Positions 42,386-52,282 of a stretch of DNA of 64,000 nt are shown here, one piece after another. Under the pieces are notes generated by a model that saw nothing but the letters and a program-made list of their open reading frames with translations, made no database searches and was not told the origin of the DNA. Position 1 is the first letter of the stretch; each line of letters starts with the position of its first letter. Source of the stretch: UBA5972 sp002430125 (lineage in GTDB: Bacteria; Pseudomonadota; Alphaproteobacteria; Rhodobacterales; Rhodobacteraceae); contig CALBIC010000181.1 of assembly GCA_937892915.1 (NCBI GenBank), positions 1 to 64,000 on the forward strand, read 5' to 3'. Position numbers and translations under genes: made by a program.

Positions 42386-43195
42386 ATGGATGAGTTGCCG
42401 GGAATTGCCATTGTAGGCGCGTCGGGCCGCATGGGTCAGACGCTGATCAAAATGATTAACGCCAGTGACAAGGCGCGCCTTGCCGGTGTGACGGAACGTG
42501 CGGGCCACGATTGGGTTGGTAAGGATCTGGGGTCGTGCATGGGGGGCGCAGCAAGCGGCGTCATCGTTTCAGACGACCCGCTCGAGGTTTTTGCCCGCGC
42601 CCAAGCGGTGATCGACTTCACCACGCCCAAGGCTACGCTTGAACATGCGGTTTTGGCAGCGCAGGCGCGGCTTGTGCATGTGATCGGGACGACCGGCTTT
42701 GCAGATGAAGACCTGCCAAAATTTACGGCAGCCGCGCGGCATGCGGTGATTGTGCGGGCGGGGAACATGAGCCTTGGGGTTAACCTGCTGGTGCAACTGA
42801 CCCGCAAAGTGGCCGAGGCGCTGGACGAGGATTTTGACATCGAGGTCGTCGAAGCGCATCACCGCCACAAGGTTGACGCCCCATCCGGCACAGCGCTGAT
42901 GCTGGGCGAAGCTGCCGCCGCTGGTCGTGGTGTCAATCTGGCCGAGGTTTCAGACCGAGGCCGCGACGGCATCACCGGTGCGCGCACTCGTGGTCATATC
43001 GGCTTTTCCGCCATTCGCGGTGGCGATGTTGTGGGCGAACATGATGTGATCTTTGCGTCTGACGGTGAAAGGATCGTTCTGCGCCATCTGGCAAGTGACC
43101 GGTCGTTGTTTGCCCGCGGGGCGCTGAAAGCAGCACTTTGGGGGCAGGACAAAAAGCCGGGTGAATATTCTATGATGGACGTTCTGGGGTTTTAG
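42386..43195 (+). CDS. dapB: 4-hydroxy-tetrahydrodipicolinate reductase
   Basis: 269 residues. I-V-G-A-S-G-R-M-G-Q binds NAD(P)H, E-A-H-H-R-H-K-V-D-A-P-S-G-T-A holds the catalytic His-His and the lysine, and the C-terminal R-G-G-D-V-V-G-E-H-D-V and S-R-S-L-F-A-R-G-A type segments are typical. It works in the lysine / meso-diaminopimelate pathway. ATG 42386 gives the usual N-terminus and has a GGAG nine bases upstream; ATG 42371, five codons earlier with AAGGAA, is the alternative. Confidence 0.95.
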   Translation: MDELPGIAIVGASGRMGQTLIKMINASDKARLAGVTERAGHDWVGKDLGSCMGGAASGVIVSDDPLEVFARAQAVIDFTTPKATLEHAVLAAQARLVHVIGTTGFADEDLPKFTAAARHAVIVRAGNMSLGVNLLVQLTRKVAEALDEDFDIEVVEAHHRHKVDAPSGTALMLGEAAAAGRGVNLAEVSDRGRDGITGARTRGHIGFSAIRGGDVVGEHDVIFASDGERIVLRHLASDRSLFARGALKAALWGQDKKPGEYSMMDVLGF

Positions 43196-43205
43196 GCACG
43201 AAGGC

Positions 43206-43382
43206 CTAGAAATCCGAAACGATGCCCTTTTTCTCCCAATCGCCAAACCGGGTGGGTTCTGGCCCGTTGCGACCACCCAATTCGGTTGGCAGCGGCTTTT
43301 TTATATCTGATGCCCGACGCGCGGTAGCTTCGTCCAAAGCGCGTTGGGCGGCTGGGGTCAGGGGCTTTTTCGGTTTGGTCAT
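43206..43382 (-). CDS. DUF1674 protein, succinate dehydrogenase assembly factor 4 family
   Basis: 58 residues. The C-terminal motif G-G-x-x-G-P-E-P-T-R-F-G-D-W-E-K-K-G-I-V-S-D-F is the diagnostic end of the SDHAF4/DUF1674 family, whose eukaryotic members help flavinylated SdhA assemble. The N-terminus is lysine-, proline- and alanine-rich. The start is the ATG at 43382 by family length; a longer frame to 43571 overlaps rsmB and is not credible. No sdh genes are in the window. Confidence 0.88.
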   Translation of the reverse strand: MTKPKKPLTPAAQRALDEATARRASDIKKPLPTELGGRNGPEPTRFGDWEKKGIVSDF

Positions 43383-43467
43383 CTGAGGTCCGGTTGGCTT
43401 GCGATTGTGACAGTGTTGATATACGCCCCTTGGCGACTGGGGCAAGGCCCCGACGAAAGGAACCGTT

Positions 43468-44760
43468 ATGTCCACAGCAGGTATCGGCGCGCGACTGGCA
43501 GCAGCGCAAATGCTGCACGCGGTTCTGTTTGAAAAGCTGCTGATGTCCGAGGCGATGGTCGGAAAGGGCAATCCGCTCGACCGATTGGCGCCGCAAGACC
43601 GGGCGCGGGCGCAATCTTTGGCGAACGGTGTTTTGCGCCATTTGGCGGCTCTTGACGCGGTGCTGGATCAGTTTTTAGAGAAATCACCGCCGTTGAAAGT
43701 CAGGAACGCCTTGCGCTTGGCGACGTTTGAAATGCTCGCCGAAGATATCGCCCCGCATGCGGCGGTAAATGCCGCGGTTGAAATTGTCAGGGGCAGCCCG
43801 AAAACCACGCATATGGCGGGGTTGACCAATGCAGTTGCGCGGCGCGTTGCTGCTGAAGGTGCGGCGATCTGGGCCCAGCAAGGCCCGCAGAAATTGCCCA
43901 ATTGGCTGGCAACGCCGATCAGCAAAAACTATGGCGCTGCGGTTGTTGGGGCAATTGAAGCGGCGCATCAGGTCGGGGCTGCGATTGACCTGACCCTAAA
44001 GCATCCTGAACAGGCCACAGACTGGGCCGCACGGCTTGGAGCAACGGTTTTACCGACCGGCAGTTTACGCCTAAAAGGGCGGCCACAGGTAACGGCGCTT
44101 GAAGGATTTGACAGGGGAGATTGGTGGGTGCAGGACGCCGCCGCCGCCATGCCGGCGCGACTGTTTGGCGACGTTAAAAGCCTGAATGCGCTTGACCTTT
44201 GCGCCGCCCCTGGTGGCAAGACCATGCAACTGGCGGCTGGTGGGGCCAAAGTAACAGCGCTTGATATCTCGGCGGATCGTCTGGGACGGGTCAACGAGAA
44301 CCTGACGCGGGTCAAGCTGAACGCGCGGGTGATAGCCGCCGATGTTTTGCAGTTTGAAACCGATCAGCGGTATGACGCCATTCTGTTGGACGCACCCTGT
44401 TCGGCCACCGGCACCATTCGCCGCCATCCGGACCTGCCGTTTGCAAAAGACGGGGTTGATCTGTCCGGCTTGTTTGAATTGCAGGCAGCGATGCTGGATA
44501 AAGCACTTCAATTGTTAAAGCCCGGCGGGCGGTTGGTTTATTGCACCTGTTCGTTGCTGCCGCGCGAAGGTGAGACCCAAATCGCGCAAGCCTTGGGGCG
44601 CCACGACGGGCTGAAAGTGCTTGATATTGATCCGGTTGCCCTTGGGGGCGACGCGGTCTGGTCGGTCGCTGGCGGTGGCCTGCGTCTGCGCCCGGATTAT
44701 TGGCCCGACCTTGGTGGGATGGACGGGTTTTACATGGTATGCCTGCAAAGCCCTTCGTAG
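43468..44760 (+). CDS. rsmB: 16S rRNA (cytosine-967-C5) methyltransferase
   Basis: 430 residues: an N-terminal NusB-like helical domain (about 1-140) and a SAM methyltransferase of the Sun/RsmB family. A-L-D-L-C-A-A-P-G-G-K-T-M-Q-L is the SAM motif; the two catalytic cysteines are in D-A-P-C-S-A-T-G-T-I-R-R-H-P-D and Y-C-T-C-S-L-L-P-R-E-G-E. AAGGAA precedes the ATG. Divergent from the DUF1674 gene. Confidence 0.94.
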   Translation: MSTAGIGARLAAAQMLHAVLFEKLLMSEAMVGKGNPLDRLAPQDRARAQSLANGVLRHLAALDAVLDQFLEKSPPLKVRNALRLATFEMLAEDIAPHAAVNAAVEIVRGSPKTTHMAGLTNAVARRVAAEGAAIWAQQGPQKLPNWLATPISKNYGAAVVGAIEAAHQVGAAIDLTLKHPEQATDWAARLGATVLPTGSLRLKGRPQVTALEGFDRGDWWVQDAAAAMPARLFGDVKSLNALDLCAAPGGKTMQLAAGGAKVTALDISADRLGRVNENLTRVKLNARVIAADVLQFETDQRYDAILLDAPCSATGTIRRHPDLPFAKDGVDLSGLFELQAAMLDKALQLLKPGGRLVYCTCSLLPREGETQIAQALGRHDGLKVLDIDPVALGGDAVWSVAGGGLRLRPDYWPDLGGMDGFYMVCLQSPS

Positions 44761-44876
44761 ACCCGCCAAGCACAATCTTGCGAAAACCACGGATCGCGCC
44801 GAATGGGCGAGTGACAGGCAGGCGCAAGCCGATTATGGTCACGCCAACAAAAACACGAAGACGGGCAGTGCAGTTT

Positions 44877-46628
44877 ATGAATGATCGCCCTTTTGCGCAA
44901 AATCCGTTGCTAACGCGATTAGAACAAAGCCGCGTGCGGTTTTTGAACCGGTTTTATGCGCGCTGGACCGGTTTTTCCCGTCCCGTGACGGCGTTTGTGT
45001 CGCAGCCTGAACCCAAAACCATCGGGTCTTACGCGCGCGGTCGGCAATTGATGGCCGGAAATTTTCTGTTCGCTGGGTTTCTGGTTGAGGCTCCAAACAG
45101 TTCTATTTGGGACATTCTGCGCCCTAGCGCGGAATTTGAAGCGCATCTGCATGGCTTTGGCTGGCTGGACGATCTGGCGGCAGTTGGCGACAATGCCGCG
45201 CGGGATCTGGCGCGGGACTGGTTGATCCAGTGGCTGGATCGTTTCGGCAAAGGCCAGGGGGCTGGCTGGTCGCCTGAACTGTCAGGTCGCCGGGTGATCC
45301 GCTGGATCAATCACGCGCTGTTTTTGCTTAGCGGCCAAAGCAAAGAAGTGTCTGACCGGTATTTTGCGACCCTTGTACGGCAAACCCGGTTTCTAAGCAA
45401 AAGATGGCACGCGGCACCTGCGGGCCTGCCGCGATTTGAGGCCCTCACTGGCCTCGTTTATGCCGGTATCGCGCTTGAAGGCCACAGTCGGTTGGTGACA
45501 CCCGCCTCGCGCGCGATTGCCGAAGAATGCGTCGGGCAGGTCGATCCGGAAGGCGGTATACCCTCGCGCAATCCCGAGGAATTGCTTGAGGTGTTCACCT
45601 TGCTGAACTGGGCCGCGACAGCCTTAAGTGAACAAGGACAAATGCCGCTGCGGCAACATCTTTTGGCGATCGAACGGATCGCGCCAACCCTGCGCGCACT
45701 GCGCCATTCCGATGGTGGTTTGGCGCGGTTTCATGGCGGTGGTCGTGGTCCCGAAGGACGGCTTGATCAGGCTTTGGCGTCCTCTGGCGTCAGGGCGACG
45801 GCAAATATTGGGTTGGCCATGGGCTTTGCGCGCCTGTCAGCGGGCCGGACCAGCATCATCATAGATACACATGCACCCCCGGAAACCGAGCATTCGTTTA
45901 ACGCCCATGCCTCGACTCTGGGATTCGAGCTGACATCAGGGCGGCGGCCAATCATCGTTAATTGTGGTTCAGGTGCCGATTTCGGCCCGGAATGGCGGCG
46001 AGCGGGCCGATCAACGCCTTGCCACAGCACCTTGTCAATCGACGGCTATTCCTCGTCACGGTTTGTGCCGCACCGGCCCGGACTGGCGGTCATTGACGAT
46101 CTGTTGCTGGAAGCACCGCGTGATGTCAGGTTTCAACAATCGTCTGGCCTTGACGGAGCGACGGTTCTGGCGACCCATGACGGTTACAGCCAGACCCACG
46201 GATTGCTGCACGTGCGGCGGCTTGATCTGTCAATTGACGGGCGCGACCTGTCTGGTGAAGATACGTTGGGTGCGCTTTCAGAAACCGACCGGATCACATT
46301 TGAAGACCTGATGAACCAGAACCACTTGCAGGGCGTGCGCTTTGCGATCCGGTTTCATTTGCATCCGGATGTCGAGCCAACGATTGATTTGGGCGGGTCT
46401 GCGGTTTCGCTGGTCTCGGTCAGTGGCGAAGTTTGGGTATTTCGCTTTTCCGGCACGTCAAAACTGTCGATTGAGCCAAGCGTGTACCTTGAAAGCGGAC
46501 GCCTGAAGCCGCGTGCCACCAACCAGATCGTGCTGTCGGATACGGTTTTGGATTACTCCGCCCAAGTTCGCTGGTCTTTGACGCGCGCACAGGATGGCAA
46601 GTCGCATATTCGGGATCTGCACATTTAG
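44877..46628 (+). CDS. Heparinase II/III family protein
   Basis: 583 residues. There is a helical toroid N-terminal region (about 60-330) and a beta-sandwich C-terminal part with H-S-F-N-A-H-A-S-T-L-G-F-E, P-I-I-V-N-C-G-S-G and T-P-C-H-S-T-L-S-I-D-G, the signatures of this polysaccharide lyase family. No signal peptide is evident. Roseobacters often carry it between rsmB and purH, suggesting a cell-envelope role rather than heparin use; substrate unknown. ATG 44877 is chosen from the conserved core; ATG 44835 is possible. Confidence 0.82.
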   Translation: MNDRPFAQNPLLTRLEQSRVRFLNRFYARWTGFSRPVTAFVSQPEPKTIGSYARGRQLMAGNFLFAGFLVEAPNSSIWDILRPSAEFEAHLHGFGWLDDLAAVGDNAARDLARDWLIQWLDRFGKGQGAGWSPELSGRRVIRWINHALFLLSGQSKEVSDRYFATLVRQTRFLSKRWHAAPAGLPRFEALTGLVYAGIALEGHSRLVTPASRAIAEECVGQVDPEGGIPSRNPEELLEVFTLLNWAATALSEQGQMPLRQHLLAIERIAPTLRALRHSDGGLARFHGGGRGPEGRLDQALASSGVRATANIGLAMGFARLSAGRTSIIIDTHAPPETEHSFNAHASTLGFELTSGRRPIIVNCGSGADFGPEWRRAGRSTPCHSTLSIDGYSSSRFVPHRPGLAVIDDLLLEAPRDVRFQQSSGLDGATVLATHDGYSQTHGLLHVRRLDLSIDGRDLSGEDTLGALSETDRITFEDLMNQNHLQGVRFAIRFHLHPDVEPTIDLGGSAVSLVSVSGEVWVFRFSGTSKLSIEPSVYLESGRLKPRATNQIVLSDTVLDYSAQVRWSLTRAQDGKSHIRDLHI

Positions 46629-46799
46629 GGCGGCTTTGCTGCTGGCCATGCCTTGTTCGCCGACCGTAAGGCATCGTGCTGGCGAAAGAATTCGTGCCAG
46701 CGACAAAACGGGCTGTTCAATCTTGGATCAAAGTGTCCTATGCGGCAGGGGCAAGGGGCCGGGGCCTCGTTTATGACAACCAAACTTAAAAGGGCTGAT

Positions 46800-48389
46800 A
46801 TGACCGATCTTGTTGCCGTACGTCGTGCGCTGCTTTCTGTTTCCGACAAGACCGGTTTGATTGCGCTGGGGCAGGCCCTTGCCGATATGGGGGTGGAAAT
46901 TCTGTCCACCGGCGGCAGCGCCAAGGCCCTGCGCGAGGCCGGTATTGCGGTGAAGGACGTGGCCGAGGTAACGCAATTCCCTGAAATGATGGATGGGCGC
47001 GTCAAAACCCTGCACCCGGCGGTGCATGGCGGTCTGCTGGCTTTGCGCGACAACAAGGACCACGTGGCAGCGATGACCGCGCATGGTATCGCGCCGATTG
47101 ATCTGCTGGTGGTCAATCTTTATCCGTTTGAAGCAACCGTTGCAGCGGGGGCCGATTACGACACTTGTATTGAAAATATCGATATCGGCGGCCCCGCGAT
47201 GATCCGCGCTGCTGCCAAGAACCACGGTTTTGTGAATGTGGTTGTGGATGTGCAGGATTATGACGGCTTGCTGGCTGAAATGCAGGCGCATAACGGTGCA
47301 ACCACATTGGCCTTTCGTCAAAAATTGGCGCAAGTGGCTTATGCCCGCACAGCGGCTTATGACGCCGCAGTTTCCGGCTGGATGGCAGATGCGTTGGGCG
47401 AAGCCACGCCACGGCGACGTGCGGTTGCAGGGACTTTGGCGCAAAGCCTGCGTTACGGCGAAAACCCGCATCAGGCCGCAGCGTTTTACAAAGACGGATC
47501 AACCCGCCAAGGGGTTTCGACAGCACGGCAATGGCAGGGCAAAGAACTGTCTTACAACAATATCAACGACACTGATGCAGCGTTTGAAATGGTTGCGGAA
47601 TTTGCACCTTCGGACGGACCGGCAGTGGCGATTATCAAACATGCCAACCCATGTGGCGTTGCACGCAGGGCCAGTTTGCTTGAGGCCTATAAGGCTGCAT
47701 ATCACTGCGACCAAACCTCGGCTTTTGGGGGGATAGTCGCGCTCAATCAAATACTTGATGCCGAAACTGCCGAAGAGATCGTGAAGGTTTTCACCGAGGT
47801 CGTGATCGCGCCGGGGGCCAGTGATGCCGCAAAAGAAGTGTTCGCTGCCAAAAAGAACCTGCGATTGCTGACAACTGGTGGCCTGCCGGATGTGACGGCT
47901 GCGGGGCGTACCTGGCGGCAGGTTTCTGGCGGTTATCTGGTGCAGGACCGTGACAATGGTCGCCTTGATGTGGCGGACCTGAAAGTCGTGACCAAGCGCG
48001 CACCAACGCCTGCTGAACTGGCCGATCTGATCTTTGCGTGGCGGGTGGCCAAACATGTGAAATCCAATGCGATCGTCTATGTGAAAGACCTTGCGACCGT
48101 TGGCATTGGTGCGGGCCAGATGAGCCGGGTTGACAGCTCGCGGATTGCTGCACGCAAGGCACAGGACATGGCAGAAGCGCTTGGATTGCCGCAATCTTTG
48201 GCCGCCGGCTCGGTGGTTGCGTCAGACGCATTTTTCCCGTTTGCGGATGGATTGCTGTCCGCAGCCGAGGCCGGGGCAAAGGCGGTCATTCAGCCGGGTG
48301 GATCAATGCGTGACGACGAAGTGATCGCCGCCGCTGATGCCGCTGGATTGGCAATGGTCTTTACAGGCATGCGGCATTTCCGGCATTGA
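46800..48389 (+). CDS. purH: Bifunctional AICAR formyltransferase / IMP cyclohydrolase
   Basis: 529 residues, standard PurH length. The IMP cyclohydrolase domain lies at about 1-200 (R-A-L-L-S-V-S-D-K-T-G, S-T-G-G-S-A-K-A-L, G-R-V-K-T-L-H-P-A-V-H-G-G). The AICAR transformylase follows, with R-Y-G-E-N-P-H-Q and I-I-K-H-A-N-P-C-G. It carries out the last two steps of de novo IMP synthesis. The ATG at 46800 has AAAAGGG upstream and starts the conserved core. The 171 bp upstream contain no gene. Confidence 0.96.
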   Translation: MTDLVAVRRALLSVSDKTGLIALGQALADMGVEILSTGGSAKALREAGIAVKDVAEVTQFPEMMDGRVKTLHPAVHGGLLALRDNKDHVAAMTAHGIAPIDLLVVNLYPFEATVAAGADYDTCIENIDIGGPAMIRAAAKNHGFVNVVVDVQDYDGLLAEMQAHNGATTLAFRQKLAQVAYARTAAYDAAVSGWMADALGEATPRRRAVAGTLAQSLRYGENPHQAAAFYKDGSTRQGVSTARQWQGKELSYNNINDTDAAFEMVAEFAPSDGPAVAIIKHANPCGVARRASLLEAYKAAYHCDQTSAFGGIVALNQILDAETAEEIVKVFTEVVIAPGASDAAKEVFAAKKNLRLLTTGGLPDVTAAGRTWRQVSGGYLVQDRDNGRLDVADLKVVTKRAPTPAELADLIFAWRVAKHVKSNAIVYVKDLATVGIGAGQMSRVDSSRIAARKAQDMAEALGLPQSLAAGSVVASDAFFPFADGLLSAAEAGAKAVIQPGGSMRDDEVIAAADAAGLAMVFTGMRHFRH

Positions 48390-48420
48390 GGCGGGCAGGC
48401 GGCATCCGAAAGGAAAACCA

Positions 48421-48891
48421 TTGATCCGAACTTTTATCACAGCACTTGCAGTTTTTCTACTGGATCAGCTTTCCAAGCTGGCTGTCGTACAATGGCTGGG
48501 TCTGAAATCTGTCGGCAGGATTGATGTTTTGCCGCCCTATCTGAATTTCCGCATGGCATGGAATCAGGGTGTAAATTTCGGTCTGTTTTCCAATGATGCC
48601 AACGTGATGCGCTGGGTTTTGATCGCGCTGGCGCTGGCGATTTCAGTTTGGGTACTGAATTGGGCGCGCAAAATGTCCCACTGGTCGGGGCAGGTTTTCG
48701 CCGGTTGTGTGATCGGTGGTGCGCTTGGTAATGTGATTGACCGGGTGGTTTATGGCGCGGTTGCGGATTTTCTGAACATGTCTTGTTGTGGCCTTAACAA
48801 CCCATATGCCTTCAATATCGCTGATGTTGCGATATTTGCAGGCGCATTCGGACTTGTGCTAGCCTCCAACAAACACGACAACAAAGAGTGA
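48421..48891 (+). CDS. lspA: Lipoprotein signal peptidase (signal peptidase II)
   Basis: 156 residues with four membrane helices. Catalytic aspartates are D116 in V-A-D-F-L-N and D135 in F-N-I-A-D-V; G-N-x-I-D-R (103-108) is the conserved partner motif. It cleaves the signal of prolipoproteins at the lipobox cysteine. The start is a TTG at 48421 with AAGGA seven bases upstream; the frame continues upstream only into purH sequence. The DUF3035 lipoprotein gene follows 50 bp later, a natural client. Confidence 0.93.
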   Translation: MIRTFITALAVFLLDQLSKLAVVQWLGLKSVGRIDVLPPYLNFRMAWNQGVNFGLFSNDANVMRWVLIALALAISVWVLNWARKMSHWSGQVFAGCVIGGALGNVIDRVVYGAVADFLNMSCCGLNNPYAFNIADVAIFAGAFGLVLASNKHDNKE

Positions 48892-48941
48892 CGCGGGTAA
48901 AAATCTGCGCTAAAACCCGAGCAGGGTTTCTGGAGGGCACG

Positions 48942-49466
48942 ATGACGACGTTAAAACCGTTTATTGTTCTGGCACTGGCCGCGACGATTGCTGTATCGGG
49001 ATGTGCTAAGAAAGACCGTAAGTTGATGAATTTGCGTGCAACTGGTCGTGGTCCGGATGAATTCGCGATCCTGCCGACCAAACCCTTGCAGGAACCAAAG
49101 AATTACGCCGCCTTGCCGGAACCCACACTAGGGGGCACCAATCTTACGGATCCGACCCCCAGGGCCGATGCTGTTGCTGCCCTTGGTGGCCGTCCCAAAG
49201 TGCTGAACCGTGAAGGTATATCAACCGCCGAAACTGGCGTGGTGCAAATTTCAACCCGATACGGTGTTGCTGGGGATATAAGGCCGACCCTGACAGCGGA
49301 AGACAAAGAATTCCGCTTGAAAAACCCGCCCCGGTTGCTGGAAAGATTGTTTGGCATCACGACTTACTACAAAGTCTACGAGCCGCAATCGCTGGATCGG
49401 TATGCCGAATTGCGCCGCTTGCGCCGGGCCGGTGTGAAAACGCCAGCTGCCCCGCCAGCGCCCTAA
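48942..49466 (+). CDS. DUF3035 lipoprotein
   Basis: 174 residues. A short signal peptide ends in the lipobox A-V-S-G-C, so the mature protein is lipid-anchored. The mature part begins with charged residues and contains G-P-D-E-F-A-I-L-P-T-K-P-L, a Pro-rich stretch and a short C-terminal helix. DUF3035 proteins are small envelope lipoproteins of alphaproteobacteria with proposed links to outer-membrane assembly; not proven here. GGAGGG precedes the ATG. Confidence 0.85.
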   Translation: MTTLKPFIVLALAATIAVSGCAKKDRKLMNLRATGRGPDEFAILPTKPLQEPKNYAALPEPTLGGTNLTDPTPRADAVAALGGRPKVLNREGISTAETGVVQISTRYGVAGDIRPTLTAEDKEFRLKNPPRLLERLFGITTYYKVYEPQSLDRYAELRRLRRAGVKTPAAPPAP

Positions 49467-49572
49467 GCCTAAACCCAAGCTTGAAATGCTGAGGTAACAT
49501 ATTCGTATCGGGCCTTGCGCCACCGGTGCAACCCTATAGGCTTGTTCAAAGATTGGTGATCAGGAGTCATAC

Positions 49573-50913
49573 ATGCGCAAAGTTTTGGTAATACTTGGCT
49601 TGTTTCTGGTCCTGCCATTTTCCGTAAATGCCACCGAGAGCGTGACGATTTTCAAGTTGGCAAACGGTATGGACGCAGTGGTCATCGAAGACCACCGCGC
49701 GCCGGTTGTAACTCATATGGTCTGGTACCGGATTGGTGCGGCCGATGAAGCGCCGGGGAAATCAGGCATCGCGCATCTGTTTGAACATTTGATGTTCAAA
49801 GGTACCGCGCGGTTCGGACCAGGCGTGTTCTCTGACACTGTGGCAGCGAATGGCGGGTCTGAAAACGCGTTCACGTCTTATGATTACACCGGCTATTACC
49901 AGCGCATCGCGACGGACCGACTGGAATTGATGATGGAGATGGAGTCGGATCGGATGCGCGGCCTGACCCTCAGCGAGGAAGATGTCAGAACCGAACGCGA
50001 TGTGGTGCTGGAGGAAAGAAATTCGCGCACCGACAACAATCCCGGCGCGTTATTCGCGGAACAACGGATGGCGGCACTGTATCTGAACCACCATTACGGC
50101 ATCCCGATCATTGGCTGGCGGCACGAGGTCGAACAATTGAACCGCGAAGATGCGTTTGCCTTTTACCGCAAGTATTATGCACCAAATAACGCCATTCTGG
50201 TGGTGGCGGGCGATGTTGATCCGGAAAATGTCAAAGCTTTTGCACAGAAATATTATGGTGCCGTGGCCCCGACCGAAGGGTTATTGCCGCGCAGTCGCCC
50301 GATTGAACCGCCGCAGATTGCACCAAGGCGGTTGTCCTATTCCGATCTGCGCGTTGCGCAACCCTATATGATCCGCAGTTATCTGGCGCCTGAACGAAAC
50401 CCCGGCGATCAAACCGAAGCGGCTGCTTTGCAAATTCTGGCGGAACTTTTGGGTGGCAGCGGGTTGACCTCGGTTCTGGGGGAACAGCTTGTGCTGAAAC
50501 AAAAAGTTGCGCTGCAATCCGCAGCTTTTTACGACGGCATGTCGCTGGACCAGTCGGGTTTTGGGGTTTTTGTGGTGCCCGCTGAAGGTGTCAGCCTAAG
50601 GGACGGCGAGGATGCTTTGGATGCGGTGATTGCCGATTTCCTGAAAAAAGGTGTCGATGCGGCCCATCTGGAGCGTATCAAAGCACAAATGAAAGCGTCT
50701 GAAATTTACGCCCTCGATGATCTGGAAGGTACGGCGCGCCGTTACGGCGAGGGGCTGACATCCGGGTTAACCATTCAGGATATCGAAGATTGGCCGAATA
50801 TCCTGCAATCGATCACCGCCGAAGATGTAATGGCCGCCGCCAAGCGGGTCTTTGATAAAAAGAAATCCGTGACCGGCTGGCTGATGCGCGATGATGCGGA
50901 GGAAAAACAATGA
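49573..50913 (+). CDS. M16 family zinc metallopeptidase (catalytic subunit)
   Basis: 446 residues with a signal peptide of about 20. The inverted zinc motif H-L-F-E-H lies at about 68-72, with the third ligand in R-T-E-R-D-V-V-L-E-E-R near 145. It looks like a periplasmic pitrilysin/insulinase-like peptidase for short peptides. The stop overlaps the next M16 gene as ATGA; the pair resembles two-subunit processing peptidases in which one member is inactive. Confidence 0.92.
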   Translation: MRKVLVILGLFLVLPFSVNATESVTIFKLANGMDAVVIEDHRAPVVTHMVWYRIGAADEAPGKSGIAHLFEHLMFKGTARFGPGVFSDTVAANGGSENAFTSYDYTGYYQRIATDRLELMMEMESDRMRGLTLSEEDVRTERDVVLEERNSRTDNNPGALFAEQRMAALYLNHHYGIPIIGWRHEVEQLNREDAFAFYRKYYAPNNAILVVAGDVDPENVKAFAQKYYGAVAPTEGLLPRSRPIEPPQIAPRRLSYSDLRVAQPYMIRSYLAPERNPGDQTEAAALQILAELLGGSGLTSVLGEQLVLKQKVALQSAAFYDGMSLDQSGFGVFVVPAEGVSLRDGEDALDAVIADFLKKGVDAAHLERIKAQMKASEIYALDDLEGTARRYGEGLTSGLTIQDIEDWPNILQSITAEDVMAAAKRVFDKKKSVTGWLMRDDAEEKQ

Positions 50914-52223
50914 TCCGGTTTCTATTCTCATTCCTGACGGCTTTGCTGGTTGCCTTGCCTGTTTGGGCTGGACTCGACGTGCAAATGGTCACCTCACCCG
51001 GCGGCATAAAGGCGTGGCTGGTCGAGGAAAAGTCGATCCCGTTTGTGGCTCTTGAAATCGGGTTCAAAGGTGGCACCAGCCTTGATTTGCCGGAAAAACG
51101 CGGCGCGACCTATATGATGTCGGGACTTCTGGAAGAAGGCGCCGGTAATCTTGACGCGACCGCATTTCAAAAAACGCTGGAATCTTTGGCCGCAAGTTTC
51201 AAGTTTGATGCCCACGATGACGCATTGACGGTTTCGGCCCAGTTTCTGACCGAGAACAGTGATCAGGCGGTTGAATTGTTACGCAAAGCCTTGCAAGAAC
51301 CGCGTTTCGATCAGGTTGCGGTTGACCGTGTGCGTGCACAGATCATTTCGATTATCGCCGGCGATAAAAAAGACCCGAACGAAATCGCGGCAAATGAATT
51401 TTCCCATTTGGCGTTTGGTAATCATCCTTACGGCACGCCTTCGACTGGCAGTGCTGACAGTCTAAACCAAATGACACGCAAAGATCTGGTTACCGCCTAT
51501 AAAAACGCTATGGCGCTGGATCGGGTTTTTGTGGCGGCTGTTGGCGATATTTCTGCCGAAGACCTTGGCGTGATGCTGGACCGGTTACTTGGCAAATTGC
51601 CAGCGACCGGTGGTGCGATGCCGCCAAAGGCCGAGTTGCATCTGACCGGCGGAGTGACCGTGATTGACCTGCCGACGCCGCAATCAGTGGCGGTTTTCGG
51701 GCATGCCGGGATCACGCGCGACGATCCGGATTTCTTTCCGGCTTTTGTGATGAACCAGGTTTTCGGTGCTGGAGGTTTTACCTCGCGGCTGACCGAAGAA
51801 GTGCGCGAAAAGCGTGGTCTGACATATGGGATTTACACCTATATGGCGTCCTATGATCTTGCCGATATGTACCGTGGTTCGGTCGCTTCAGGCAATGACC
51901 GGATTGCCGAAGCACTGGATGTGGTTCGCGCGGAATGGGCGAAACTGGCAGCGAACGGCGTGACGGATGACGAATTAACGGCGGCTAAGACATACCTGAC
52001 CGGGGCCTATCCATTGCGGTTTGACGGAAATGCGCGGATTGCCGGGATCCTGATGAACATGCAGCTTGACGGACTGCCGGTAAGTTACCTCACATCGCGC
52101 AACGAAATGGTGAACGCCGTCACCCGCGAGGACATCGCGCGGGTCGCCAAACGACTGATGCAACCTGATAATCTGCGGATCGTGGTCGTCGGGCAACCGG
52201 TCGGCGTGACCAGCACAGACTAA
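50910..52223 (+). CDS. M16 family peptidase-like protein (non-catalytic subunit)
   Basis: 437 residues with a signal peptide (L-F-S-F-L-T-A-L-L-V-A-L-P-V-W-A). The zinc-binding H-x-x-E-H is absent: the corresponding place reads M-S-G-L-L-E-E-G-A. The C-terminal half keeps F-G-A-G-G-F-T-S-R-L-T-E-E-V-R-E-K-R-G-L-T-Y, the substrate-binding R/Y motif. It is most likely the partner subunit of the preceding peptidase. Confidence 0.92.
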   Translation: MIRFLFSFLTALLVALPVWAGLDVQMVTSPGGIKAWLVEEKSIPFVALEIGFKGGTSLDLPEKRGATYMMSGLLEEGAGNLDATAFQKTLESLAASFKFDAHDDALTVSAQFLTENSDQAVELLRKALQEPRFDQVAVDRVRAQIISIIAGDKKDPNEIAANEFSHLAFGNHPYGTPSTGSADSLNQMTRKDLVTAYKNAMALDRVFVAAVGDISAEDLGVMLDRLLGKLPATGGAMPPKAELHLTGGVTVIDLPTPQSVAVFGHAGITRDDPDFFPAFVMNQVFGAGGFTSRLTEEVREKRGLTYGIYTYMASYDLADMYRGSVASGNDRIAEALDVVRAEWAKLAANGVTDDELTAAKTYLTGAYPLRFDGNARIAGILMNMQLDGLPVSYLTSRNEMVNAVTREDIARVAKRLMQPDNLRIVVVGQPVGVTSTD

Positions 52224-52282
52224 CCGATCACCAAAGTAAACATTCGTGGCAGAATCAGCCGCATTGGGCTAGTTGTGGGGGT